Shown piece after piece: positions 21,841 through 30,783 of a stretch of DNA of 64,000 bases. Location: positions 491,930-555,929 of the forward strand of contig CANTFK010000713.1 of NCBI GenBank assembly GCA_947646735.1. The letters run 5' to 3'. Within the stretch, counting starts at the first letter, position 1. Every line of letters begins with the position of its first letter. Both the position numbers and the translations under genes were made by a program. The stretch comes from Peronospora farinosa. Lineage: Eukaryota; Oomycota; Peronosporomycetes; Peronosporales; Peronosporaceae. The notes under the pieces are model-generated. The model was not told the origin of the DNA. It saw nothing but the letters and a program-made list of their open reading frames with translations, and did no database searches.

Positions 21841-24800
21841 TTATTCGTGGTGCGCCTCGCTGTCAGCACCACTCGCGACAGCGGAGTCAATCTCCGCGGG
21901 ATCATCAGCGCAGGGCAGCGACACGTTCGCTTGTCCGTCCTGCTTCGCGATTCTCGCCTCGCAATCGTGATATGTATTCACCGCGACGTTCTCGTTCACG
22001 GCGTCGTTCTCATTCGCGACATCGTTCTCGTTCACGGCATCGTTCTCGTTCGCGACATCGTTCTCGTTCGCGTCATCGTTCCCGTTCCCGACGACGTGGA
22101 TCTCCTTATCGCTCTCGTTTGTCACGAGAGCGTTCGCGTGCTCGCCCGCCTTGGAATAGTCCGACTTCGTGGCTTCATACGACAGAACCACATCTGGAAC
22201 GTCACGAAGGAGCGAGGAACGTGGTTCCCATGTATCCTGCTCGGGAGGGAATCCAAGCCAACGTACTCGGTACCTACGCACGGATGGAACCGCACGCTTC
22301 TCATGAGCCGACTGCAGTAATGGTTGTGGAGGGTCCTCGTGACCCACAATGCGGTCTACAATCCAGCGCACCTGTCCCTCCGCATCAACAAGCGGAGGAG
22401 GGCCCTCGCGGTGGTAGTGCTGGCGTCCTGGTTGCTCAGGACGATGTTGATCAGGCCGTGAATATAGCTGCCGATGCTCGGCTGGAGGCTGAGGCTGCCA
22501 GTGAACGTGCTGCCCAGGCGGAGAAGACTTCGAGTGAGACCCGACAGTCGAACCGTGAACTGCTCGAGCGGATAAGGATTCTGGAGCGCCAGATGCTTGG
22601 TCAGGTTCAGACGGGATCGAGACCCCGCCCCATGTCATCGGCGCGTCGAGCGCGACGGGAAGGTCGTTCGACTTACGAACCCCTGAAGCCGGCGTCGGAG
22701 CCAAACCGTGAAGCGTAGCCGGACGATATTCCTTCAGCCGCCCGACATAGAATGTCGGGTGGAGTCGCAGTGAAGAGGGGACGTCGAGTGTATAAGCGTC
22801 GCCAATTGCCTTCAGAACCTTGAATGGACCGATGAAGCGTGGCGCGAGTTTACTCGCGCCCAGATTAGTGACCGCAGAATCCCTTAAACCTTCCGTCGAT
22901 AATAATACACGGTCACCTTTCTCAAACTTGCTCATGTTCTTTCTTCCATGTTTGTCAGCGTTCTCCTTCTGTAGGTCTACAGCAGTTTGTAGTGCGTCGC
23001 GTACAAACCTGGTGATGGCTTGACGTTGGAGTATAAATTCCGACACGGCCATGTCATCAATTGGTCGCGCCGACTCAATCGGCGCGTAGTTGGCAGTAGG
23101 TGAACGCTTACCCGAAGACGGGTCAATCAATGTCTGCGCAGTCCATCGAGCTAATGGGGACGCCACGTCTGATGGCGTCAAAGTGGCCGTCTTTGCCTTG
23201 GATCGGGTTACTGCATTCGCGCTCAAAATACCGTGAGCTGCACTCGATCCTTGTTTATCACCTTTATCCCCCCCCAGAGTGGAGCCACTAGGTGTTGTGG
23301 GTCGCCCCACGGCCAGGACAGTAGGAACACGAGGGTGACGAGCCGAATTCACAAAAAATGGCGTCAACCCTGTTGACGCGTGTACGGCGTTGTTGAGTGC
23401 GAACTCAGCGAGTGGTAAAAATGCACTCCAACTTGTAAATGACGTAGCATAACTCCGAAGAACATCTTCTAGGACCCGGTTCACGCGCTCGGTCTGCCCA
23501 TCCGTTTCCGGATGGGCCGCAGTCGACATCAGCAGTTTTGTCCCGAGGAGCTCGAAAAGTGATGTCCAAAATGCGGACGTAAATCGCGGATCACGGTCCG
23601 AAACAATGTTTTCTGGAAGGCCATGATGACGGAACACCGCGTCGATGAAGTGCGCCGCGGTCTCTGCCGCGGTGACCTTAGCGTGAACAGGCACGAGATG
23701 TGTCATCTTGCTGAATCTGTCAACAAAGACCAAGATGCCCGTTCGAGCTTGGCTATCGGGCGCAAGCCCGAAGATAAAGTCCATCGAAACTGATCTCCAG
23801 GCCTCTGCTGCAATTGGCAACGATCGCAAGGGAGCCTGTGACGATGGAGATGGCTTCACACGCTGGCATATTTCGCACGTTCGGATCCAGTTGCGTACCC
23901 ACTTATACATGTGGGGCCAGAAGAAGTCTCGAGACACAGCCGCGAAAGTCTTTTCGCGGCCTAAATGGCCGCCAGCAGGAGCATCGTGATACTCGTGAAT
24001 GATTCTTGCACGCAAATCCATGTCATTGGCAATCACCGTGCGAGGAGAATCGAATTGGTCGATGCTATACAGAAGCAAATCGCCATCTAAACTGTATCGA
24101 TGAATATGGTCGCGCTTGGTACGGGATAATGCTCCCAGTGCAGCATCGCTGGGAGCACGCAGATACTCGATAATGTCTGCATAATCTGAGTCACCCTTGT
24201 ACGCTGCGACGATCTCATCAAATAAACACGGCTCCGGTGTAACCCGAGTTAAGTTCAGCGATACACACATTGCACATCGGTCATCATCGTCCCCGTCATC
24301 AGTAGCCTGGCGACTCAGAGCAGTCCGAGGATCGTAGTCGGGACGTCGTGACAAGGCGTCAGCGAGAATATTGGTCTTGCCTGGCTTGTAATGCACGACG
24401 AAGTTGTACTCAGAGAAGAATGAGAGCCATCGTGCCATCCGTTGGGACAGGTGTGGGCTCTTCATCGCTGCGCGCAGCGATGCATGATCGGTATACAAAG
24501 CAAACGTACGTTCACCAAGGAGATGCACGCGAAACTTGATGAGTGCATAGCGCATCGCTAATAACTCCTTGTCGTGAACCAGATAGTTCTTCTCAGCTGG
24601 CTTCATCTGTCGCGACTGGTAACTCACGACTCGTTCACGGCCCTCATCATCAAATTATGAGGGCACAACCGATTGCAAAATCACTGGCGTCGCAAACCAC
24701 GTGGAACGGCTTGGAATCGTCTGGTAGGACCAGGACTGGCGCTGACGCTAGGCTCTTCTTTACTGCTTCGAAGGCTGCTTGGTGCTCGGGACGCCACAAC

Positions 24801-27096
24801 CACGTGGCGTCTTTCTTCAAGAGTGACGACAAAGGCTGGATAGAACCAGCATAATCCTTTGTATACTTGTGCAAATAATTAGCCAAGCCGAGCCACTGGC
24901 GCAACTCCGTAGGGTTCTTGGGCGTGGGCCAAGAACAGATGGACGATACCTTCTCTGGATCAGCTCGAACTCCCGATTTACTCACATAGCAACCTAACAC
25001 CGGAATCTCCGGTGCACAAAAGACACACTTCTTGAGATTCGCGTACAACTTGTTGTCCCGCATAACTTGAAACACTTGCTTCAGGTGTTGAAGGTGAACT
25101 TGGACATCGTTGAGGTTGCCCTCGGCGCGACTATGGACGAAAATGTCGTCAAAATAACTTGGAGCAAAGTTCCGAAGAGGTCTCAACACTTGAGACACCA
25201 TGCGATTGAAAGTGGCCGGAGCGTTCTTCAACCCTTGTGGCATAACCAGCCACTCCCATAACATGCCACTCGGGGTGCTCACCGCGGTGAGTGGGATATC
25301 GCTCGGGCGCATCAAAATCTGGTAAAAGCCATCGGTCAATTCGATGGCACTGAAGATGACACTTCCTGACATGGAATTCAGTACCATGTCCTTCCTGGGA
25401 ATAGGCGTTTGCGCAGGAATGGTGGCATCATTCAACTTATTGAACGAATGCACTATACGCCACCTCGAGCCTTCTTCACGCAGAAGGTTGGACTCGAATG
25501 TGGTGAGATACTCTCCCGCACATGACCCGCTTTGCGGCGGCCTTCAAAGAATGCGTCAATAGCTTCGACTTGATCTCGAGGCAACGGCCACTGCCGAGTC
25601 ACACAATACTTCGACCCTGGCACGAGATCAATCTCGTGCCGAACACCACAGTCCGCAGGAAGTTCAGCCGGGATCTTGTCCGGGAACACGTCTGCATACT
25701 CACGAGCAATGTCGTAGACGGGGTTACCAGACTCTCACAGGGCCTCCCATGAATGTGATGCAAACCTTTCTTCACGCGCAGACTTCGACTCAGCGCTTCG
25801 AGGACGCGCCATATGCTCCTCGTTTGCCACGGTAACCACCTCGTTGGTGATTAGACACACTTGTTCCACAGTGCCTCCCTTAAGGTCACGTAGGAAATGC
25901 TTCCAGGAAAGCCCTGGAAGGCTTGTAATGGAAGACGCATGACGAGGAGGACTCTCGACCTCGATATATTGGCGCCTTTGTGGACTCCCTTCCACGTACA
26001 CGATAGCGTGGACACATTCCAACGCTAAATTCTCGGTGCTGTTGTCCCCATCGTGCTTCGAGTCACTACTCGAAGCTGGCGAACCGCAGTCAGGTGATAA
26101 ACCATCACCCCCCTCTAGGCACTGGATGTCGTCATCCAAGATGCCGGAAACACTGGACGGGAGTACCCCAAACTCGACCGTCGACACTTGATGCGGGAGC
26201 TCCTGCTCGGCCGCCGTAAACCCGTGTGGGAGCCCCTGCTCAACCACAGTATGCCCATGTGAGAACCTCGGTTCGACCACAGTGGGTGATGATGGGAACC
26301 CCGGTTCGACCATCATGCTCTCTTGTGGGGACTCCTGTCCGTCCACGTCACACTCGTTGGCGAGCTCTTGCTCGTCGTCACAATGCCCTTGTGGGATCCC
26401 CTGCTCGACCACAATAGGTGTAGATGGGAACCCCGGTTCAACCAATGCATTCACGTGCGGGAATCCCTGTTCAACCGCGTTAATGACGCGCGGGAACCCC
26501 TGTTCGACTGCGTCGTCCTCGTCTTCCTCTTCGCTCTGTAGAGAGGATTCACTGTCACTTGTGTCTAGAAGAACAGCACAAGCAGTGCAGAGAGAGCCAT
26601 CGCTCGCTATGTGCACCGCCAGCGTCGTGAAATCCCGATCCACGACTGTGACGTTTGGCCAGTCACTTGGAGATACCAAGAGATGGGTAAACACCTCACT
26701 GACATCGAACTTGCGTCGACGTCTCACAGATCTGGCTAACCAGTCGATCTAGGGCTTATAACGTGCCAACCATGGCATGCCCAGTATGCAATCGAATGCA
26801 TAATTCATCGCGATCACCAAGAAATCATCATTACTGCGAAAGCCATCGAACGTATACGGCAACGACACTTCGCGCCGCGATACGCGGTGTGGTTTCCCGT
26901 CAGCCAACTTGACGACGACTTGGCCAGGTCCCTCACGGACGTGAATGCTGGGAGGCAGCATCGACAAACAAGATTCACGAAAGAAATTGTTTGTTGCTCC
27001 TGAGTCCAGGAGTGCTCGCAGAGGTCGCCGGACGCCGGCGACATGTAAGCTGACATTAATCAGACGTGAATCACCACTCGTAGTGGTGGCATTTTA
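21841..27096 (-). pseudogene. pol: Gypsy A pol: protease, linker, RT, RNase H, integrase, chromodomain
   Basis: From right to left: retropepsin with LLDSGATNNF (about 27000); a 330-residue linker with VEQGFP/VEPGFP repeats (25735-26727); reverse transcriptase with DGFYQI and the catalytic YFDD (24650-25689); RNase H with CDASDFAIG and YTDHASL; integrase with an HHCC finger (C..C in TCEICQRV) and the DDE core (SMDFIFGL, NIVSDRDPRFTS, DGQTERVN); and a chromodomain (YRVRWLGFPPEQDTWEP). The tail is an asparagine-rich 6-residue repeat ending at 21841. In-frame stops lie at 26749-26751 and 25735-25737, with frame changes near 25455 and 24650, so the polyprotein is dead. Chromodomains guide such elements to marked heterochromatin. 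Confidence 0.93.
21980..22100. repeat. 18-base tandem repeat coding on both strands
   Basis: Five to six units close to CATCGTTCTCGTTCGCGA. The minus strand encodes the pol tail (VANEND units), and the plus strand encodes RSRSRH units of the antisense ORF. Confidence 0.85.
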
Positions 27097-27182
27097 CCGT
27101 GCGCGTAGCGCAGGAGGACTCAAAGGTTGGGCTGCCACCGGAGGACCCGGACCTCCGTTCCAGCCAGTAGGTCGCCCTGCAC

Positions 27183-28228
27183 CTACTGGTCCCGACCGTT
27201 TTTTGGACGTGCGGCCGGCACAGCACCCTCATGATGGGCATCCACTACTTGCAGCGATATTGGCGCTGGCGCACGGCACTCTGCCGCGCGATGTTCTGGC
27301 TTTCGACAAAGAAAGCAAACCATTTGACGCCCGGTGCGAGCATCACCCTTATGATGAATGACACGTCTTCGGTCACCCGATGACTCAATAACGTCGATCT
27401 CCATAGGTTCTGGACCAGAAGGCCGGGGAACGCTAACGACCGAGGGTTTGGCATATGCCTTTGTGACCCTAAAGTCTTCACGGATTGCGATGGCAAATGC
27501 CTCCTCCAATGTGGCAGGCTCGGCGCGCTCCAGTGATAAGCGGGTCTGCCCCTCACGCATACCATCCACAAAGACATTCACCTGCGTGTACATGTCCATG
27601 GGGTGCGTGATAATACACGACGCCAGATGCCTAGCCATCTGTACGTAGTCGCGCATCGCCATTTTACCCTGTCGCATCGACAGGAATCTTGATCGCACCA
27701 GTTTCTCCTCTTGTGGTGGCTCGAAGGCAAGACGGAGATCGTCCTAGATGGTATCCAAGGGAATGCGTGCTCGTCCACAACGAGCTTACCAAGGGCCTAC
27801 TCCTTGGCCTTCCCGGTGAGGCGGGAAAGAAGAAAGTTGACCTTCGCCTGTGGAGCCTCAAGAAGTCTCGAGGCGATGGCGATATCAACTTCTCGGAACC
27901 ACTGATTCAGCGATAACCGGTCCTTACCTTCTCCAGAGTAGGAGGAGGTTTCCATCCTTACGGCCTCATTACGTGAAGGGCGCGAGGGAGTTAAGCCTCG
28001 CCGGTTGGATTCGGCGAGCTCGCGTGCCATAAACTCATGTATGGCGAGACGTTGCGCGTCAGGGGTCGCTGATCTCATCAACGACGCGACGAATGCCTCT
28101 CCCGATATCGCCGCGAGGCGATTAAGGGCATCCCACTCAACACCAGTAAGATGGGGGAAGGTCGCGTGCTCCAGAAATAAATCTGGAGCGTCAAAGTACG
28201 ACGATTCGCTCATCCCAAACTCGGGCAT
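27183..28228 (-). pseudogene. gag: Gypsy A gag (broken)
   Basis: It starts [16 protein letters not shown] just inside the 5' LTR and primer site. The capsid-like part ends at a TAG (27797-27799) where a tryptophan is expected (GKAKE*). A second TAG lies at 27744-27746, and there is a frame change between them. The frame then runs through MRQGKMAMRDYVQMARHL and SLERAEPATLEEAFAIAIRE to a CCHC zinc knuckle (CFLCRKPEHRAAEC), ending at 27183. The C-x2-C-x4-H-x4-C spacing binds RNA during packaging. Confidence 0.88.
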
Positions 28229-28234
28229 AGGAAG

Positions 28235-28254
28235 GACTACTAAGTGCTACCAGG
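28235..28254 (-). promoter_or_regulatory. Primer-binding site of Gypsy A
   Basis: Directly after the 5' LTR the minus strand reads CCTGGTAGCACTTAGTAGTC. TGGTAGCA would pair with the 3' end of a tRNA ending TGCTACCA. The same site type follows the LTR of element B at 59263. Confidence 0.6.
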
Positions 28255-28596
28255 TGTAACGGGGCTAGAACGTACCGTCACTAGCTTACACGCGCGCTCG
28301 AGGAAGACTCAAGCCCTAGTATTAGGTATTAAGTAAATTTAACTCTGATTTTTATTTTGGTTTTAATTCGTACTAATTACGAAGATTTTAGTCGTAATAA
28401 ATATGACAGTGTTCCCGCCTTTCGGGAACCACACAATTTCAGGTTGATTTATCATTGGTCCATATTGGGGACTTTAGGCCCAATAATAAACCAATAATAA
28501 ATTACCACGCTGTGCCCGCTATTCGGGCCCAGCACCTGCCTACATATGTAATTATTTATTCATGTTAATACTATATGTGTAATGTAGCCCACTACA
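28255..28596 (-). repeat. 5' LTR of Gypsy A
   Basis: 342 bases, TGTAACGGGG...CCCACTACA on the plus strand, followed by the target duplication CTTAC (28597-28601). Confidence 0.93.
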
Positions 28597-28601
28597 CTTA
28601 C

Positions 28602-28929
28602 TACTGATTGGTTAATATGTAAAGATCGGATACGCTATGTAAAGATCGAATACGCGTCTCTTTAGAAGCGTATCCCTACGTGCGAGCTTAAATTTATATT
28701 TAAGCTCGCTGATGACGTCCGTATGAAGCGTCTATCTGACGCCTAGTCCCAACTGGGCGTCTTCTCCTTCGGATGTGAATCCATACATGGATATCACATT
28801 CGCGAGGGTGGGACACATTGATGTGCCCCACCCAAGTGGGAGGTGTCTAAGGTACCACGTACCTTTTTAGACCTCCCCCCGTTTAGTATCATATACTTCA
28901 CGGACTCGTGTAATTATTGGCCCGTTACA
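28602..28929 (-). repeat. LTR of element B, second part
   Basis: This continues the LTR interrupted at 19840. It contains GATCGGATACG, GTCTCTTTAGAAGCGTA, AGCTCGCTGA.GACGTCC and ends CCCGTTACA. All these blocks recur in inverse order at 56785-57080. Part of the GATCG(G/A)ATACG segment is locally duplicated here. Confidence 0.75.
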
Positions 28930-29633
28930 CATTGACATGTTGTGCAACTTCTGGGTGTTAAGTCACCAAATTTCCACGACCGCATCATGGGAAGTGATGT
29001 GCTCGACCGTGGCAGTTTTTTTACATGTATAATGTTCTGGCTAAGATTATATCTGAAATGCTACATGGTTTTTTATCCTCGATAACTACTTAAAGATCAG
29101 TTCTTAGTGGAATGTCCGAGCATATTGATGCAGCTTGTAATGTACTTATGGACAGCTGGTTTAGTATCACAAAACAGTGTCGTCAGCTTCATTCGTTAAG
29201 AATTGATTTGACCTCAGCGTAAAGTAGACTAACATTTATGGGAATTTAAAGGACTTAACCTGTGCAGCATGCAAGTTGCTTTGAGTGGAGATTGATCACT
29301 AGCTGCCAAAAGAAGAGTGCGTCAACAGGAAGCGCAAGCTGAAGTCTTTATTAAATCTTGTGTTTAAATAAATGTAAGTCGTTGAAAAATTGTCATTAGT
29401 TATCGTAGCATGACGCTCAAATCGACCAAACCCTCTATCACCTTCACTTTATGTATGTAATGTTGAGCTAAGTCTTAATGACTAACAAAACAGGCGCTGG
29501 CAACGTCACCCCATGCCTCTTTAAGATCGTAAGTAAAGATGACACCAAAATGGTGTTCTGTACCCGACACCACTTTCATTGGCTAATATTAATCAATGGC
29601 ACTGCTCCACACAAGCCAAAGTATCACGTCGTC
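28930..29633. other. Spacer and probable promoter of the ribosomal protein gene
   Basis: I see no gene here. Just before the next start there is a CACTTTCATTGG stretch resembling an oomycete initiator, with an inverted CCAAT box. Confidence 0.4.
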
Positions 29634-30218
29634 ATGCCGCTGTACAAGCAAGTGCTGCTGACGAATCTCAAGTCTCCACCTAAAGACGTAGCACGTGTAT
29701 TTCAGGACTGTGCGTCGCTTATAACATCGCAAGGTGGTGTCATTCGCTCAACGGAAAACCGCGGGGAGAAACGTCTCGGCTATGGCATTGAAGACCGTCG
29801 ATGGGGCGCTTTGCAACGTCATTATCAAGGCAAACTCATTGTTCAGCAGTTTAATACGTCGCCTACTGTACTGCAAGAGATTGAAGCAAAGCTTAAGAAT
29901 AGTTTTCCCATCATTCGCTTTGCAACGTTCAAGATTCGTGACCCTGTGGACAAGCTCATGAACACGCGCTTGACGCTTGAACAGGCGCAGCTGCTGCTTA
30001 ATCCTGCAGCAAAAGCAAAGGCTGAACAGGCTGCAAACGAAGCAAAGGAAGCACGACGTCCAGGAAGGTCGGAGTCGGATGACGTTAAACCTGAGGACTT
30101 TTTGGATAGAGATGACGAGCGAGAAGCGGCACAATTTAAGCAGTACGTGCCAGAATGGAAGCGTGACGCACTCTTTGAGCCTGATGTACCCATGCATCTA
30201 CAAGACAAGATCAAATGA
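29634..30218 (+). CDS. MRPS6: Mitochondrial ribosomal protein bS6 (194 aa)
   Basis: The ATG at 29634 opens MPLYKQVLLTNLKSPPKDVA, the first strand and helix of the S6 fold. It is followed by GGVIRSTENRGEKRLGYGIE and a final strand (IIRFATFKIRD), covering residues 1-115. The C-terminal 80 residues are a charged helical extension not found in bacterial S6. S6 binds 16S-type rRNA with S18 in the small subunit. An in-frame upstream methionine at 29478 would add 52 residues unlike the family, so I chose the later start. No exported leader is obvious; S6 folds commonly enter mitochondria with little or no cleaved peptide. The 3' end converges on SEM1. Confidence 0.85.
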   Translation: MPLYKQVLLTNLKSPPKDVARVFQDCASLITSQGGVIRSTENRGEKRLGYGIEDRRWGALQRHYQGKLIVQQFNTSPTVLQEIEAKLKNSFPIIRFATFKIRDPVDKLMNTRLTLEQAQLLLNPAAKAKAEQAANEAKEARRPGRSESDDVKPEDFLDRDDEREAAQFKQYVPEWKRDALFEPDVPMHLQDKIK

Positions 30219-30389
30219 TAGACACACATACACACACACTTGTTACAAGTGCTTTAATTGTCTTGTCCTTTGACTCAAGAAGGAAGAAAATAGAGAGAAG
30301 AGAAAGTGTGCTATTGTTTGTTTAAAAGTCTTCGATCACATTGTTCCATCCTTCCTACATCGATAACAACTTCTCTCACATGGTCCATG

Positions 30390-30656
30390 TTACTTGTTCT
30401 TCTGTAACTCCTTTCTCAATTGGTTGCAAAACTCGTCATCAGCCTCATCCACGTCCCAATCGTCTTGCCATTGTTGCTTAATATGCGCGTCCTTCTCTTC
30501 CGCTTGTCCATTCCAATCTGCATCTTCAAATTCCTCAAATTCATCGTCTTCTTCCGTCACAATTATAAGTTTTGGGGCCTTCTCAGCCGTCACAGGGACT
30601 GCGGCTACCTTTTTGTCCGTCTTGATCGGCTTCTTGTTACTTGGCTTGGTCATCAT
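30390..30656 (-). CDS. SEM1: 26S proteasome subunit SEM1/DSS1 (88 aa)
   Basis: The second half carries the SEM1/DSS1 hallmark: acidic stretches around tryptophans (EEDDEFEEFEDADW, then QQWQDDWDVDEADDEF) and the C-terminal helix CNQLRKELQKNK. The protein is tiny and mostly disordered. It joins the proteasome lid, and also BRCA2-type and mRNA-export (TREX-2) complexes. The start is taken at the first of two adjacent methionines (MMTKPSNKK); an in-frame ATG further up would add 20 residues. It is divergent from PEX6. Confidence 0.88.
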   Translation of the reverse strand: MMTKPSNKKPIKTDKKVAAVPVTAEKAPKLIIVTEEDDEFEEFEDADWNGQAEEKDAHIKQQWQDDWDVDEADDEFCNQLRKELQKNK

Positions 30657-30783
30657 TCTCTTAGTGTTTTTGTATGGAGATCTTGACCCCAGGGTGTTTT
30701 TGCATGTAGTCCACATCGACTTTCGTATTCATTCAATGTGGTTTACTTCACGTAGAGCTAGAATTCACTAATTGAGTAGCTAC
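30657..30783. promoter_or_regulatory. Shared promoter region between SEM1 and PEX6
   Basis: Only 127 bases separate the two divergent start codons, so both promoters must overlap here. I see no specific box that I would name with confidence. Confidence 0.4.

Larger units (their letters stand above)
20196..22718 (+). pseudogene. Antisense accessory ORF of Gypsy A, overlapping the end of pol and split by an insertion
   Basis: Plus-strand coding sequence starts at an ATG at 20196, 14 bases from the LTR edge, and ends at TAG 22716-22718. It reads as a helical domain (PWSLYDLSGAHAPDSLDMM, DYFRRFRKLRGKGLDGIEHE, SWCAFIQRWNRMLEDGSSF). A cysteine-rich piece follows in a shifted frame (CEEAWNEDRLCFVHVNEGCQ). 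Element copy 4 interrupts it, and removing that element with one duplication joins the frame to SCDSTPRPTHDEWRRHITEC. After that come an RS-rich repeat and a coiled coil (about 22440-22600, with ASERAAQAEKTSSETRQSNR). The last 880 bases are antisense to the integrase-chromodomain end of pol. Frame changes near 20300-20345 and 20603 show that this copy is broken. I know no described function; a nucleic-acid-binding role is only suggested by the RS and cysteine-rich parts. Confidence 0.6.
19841..28596 (-). mobile_element. Gypsy A: chromodomain LTR retrotransposon, nearly complete but inactive
   Basis: An 8.76 kb element on the minus strand has two 342-base LTRs differing at about seven positions. 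It is bounded by a CTTAC duplication (19836-19840 and 28597-28601). In coding order it has gag, aspartic protease, linker, reverse transcriptase, RNase H, integrase and chromodomain, the Ty3/Gypsy chromovirus order. The frames are broken by stops and single-base shifts, so it cannot move on its own. A second ORF on the plus strand starts next to the 3' LTR and runs antisense into pol. That ORF is split by element copy 4, which explains about 1.05 kb of the length. LTR similarity near 98 percent points to a fairly recent insertion. Confidence 0.92.
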
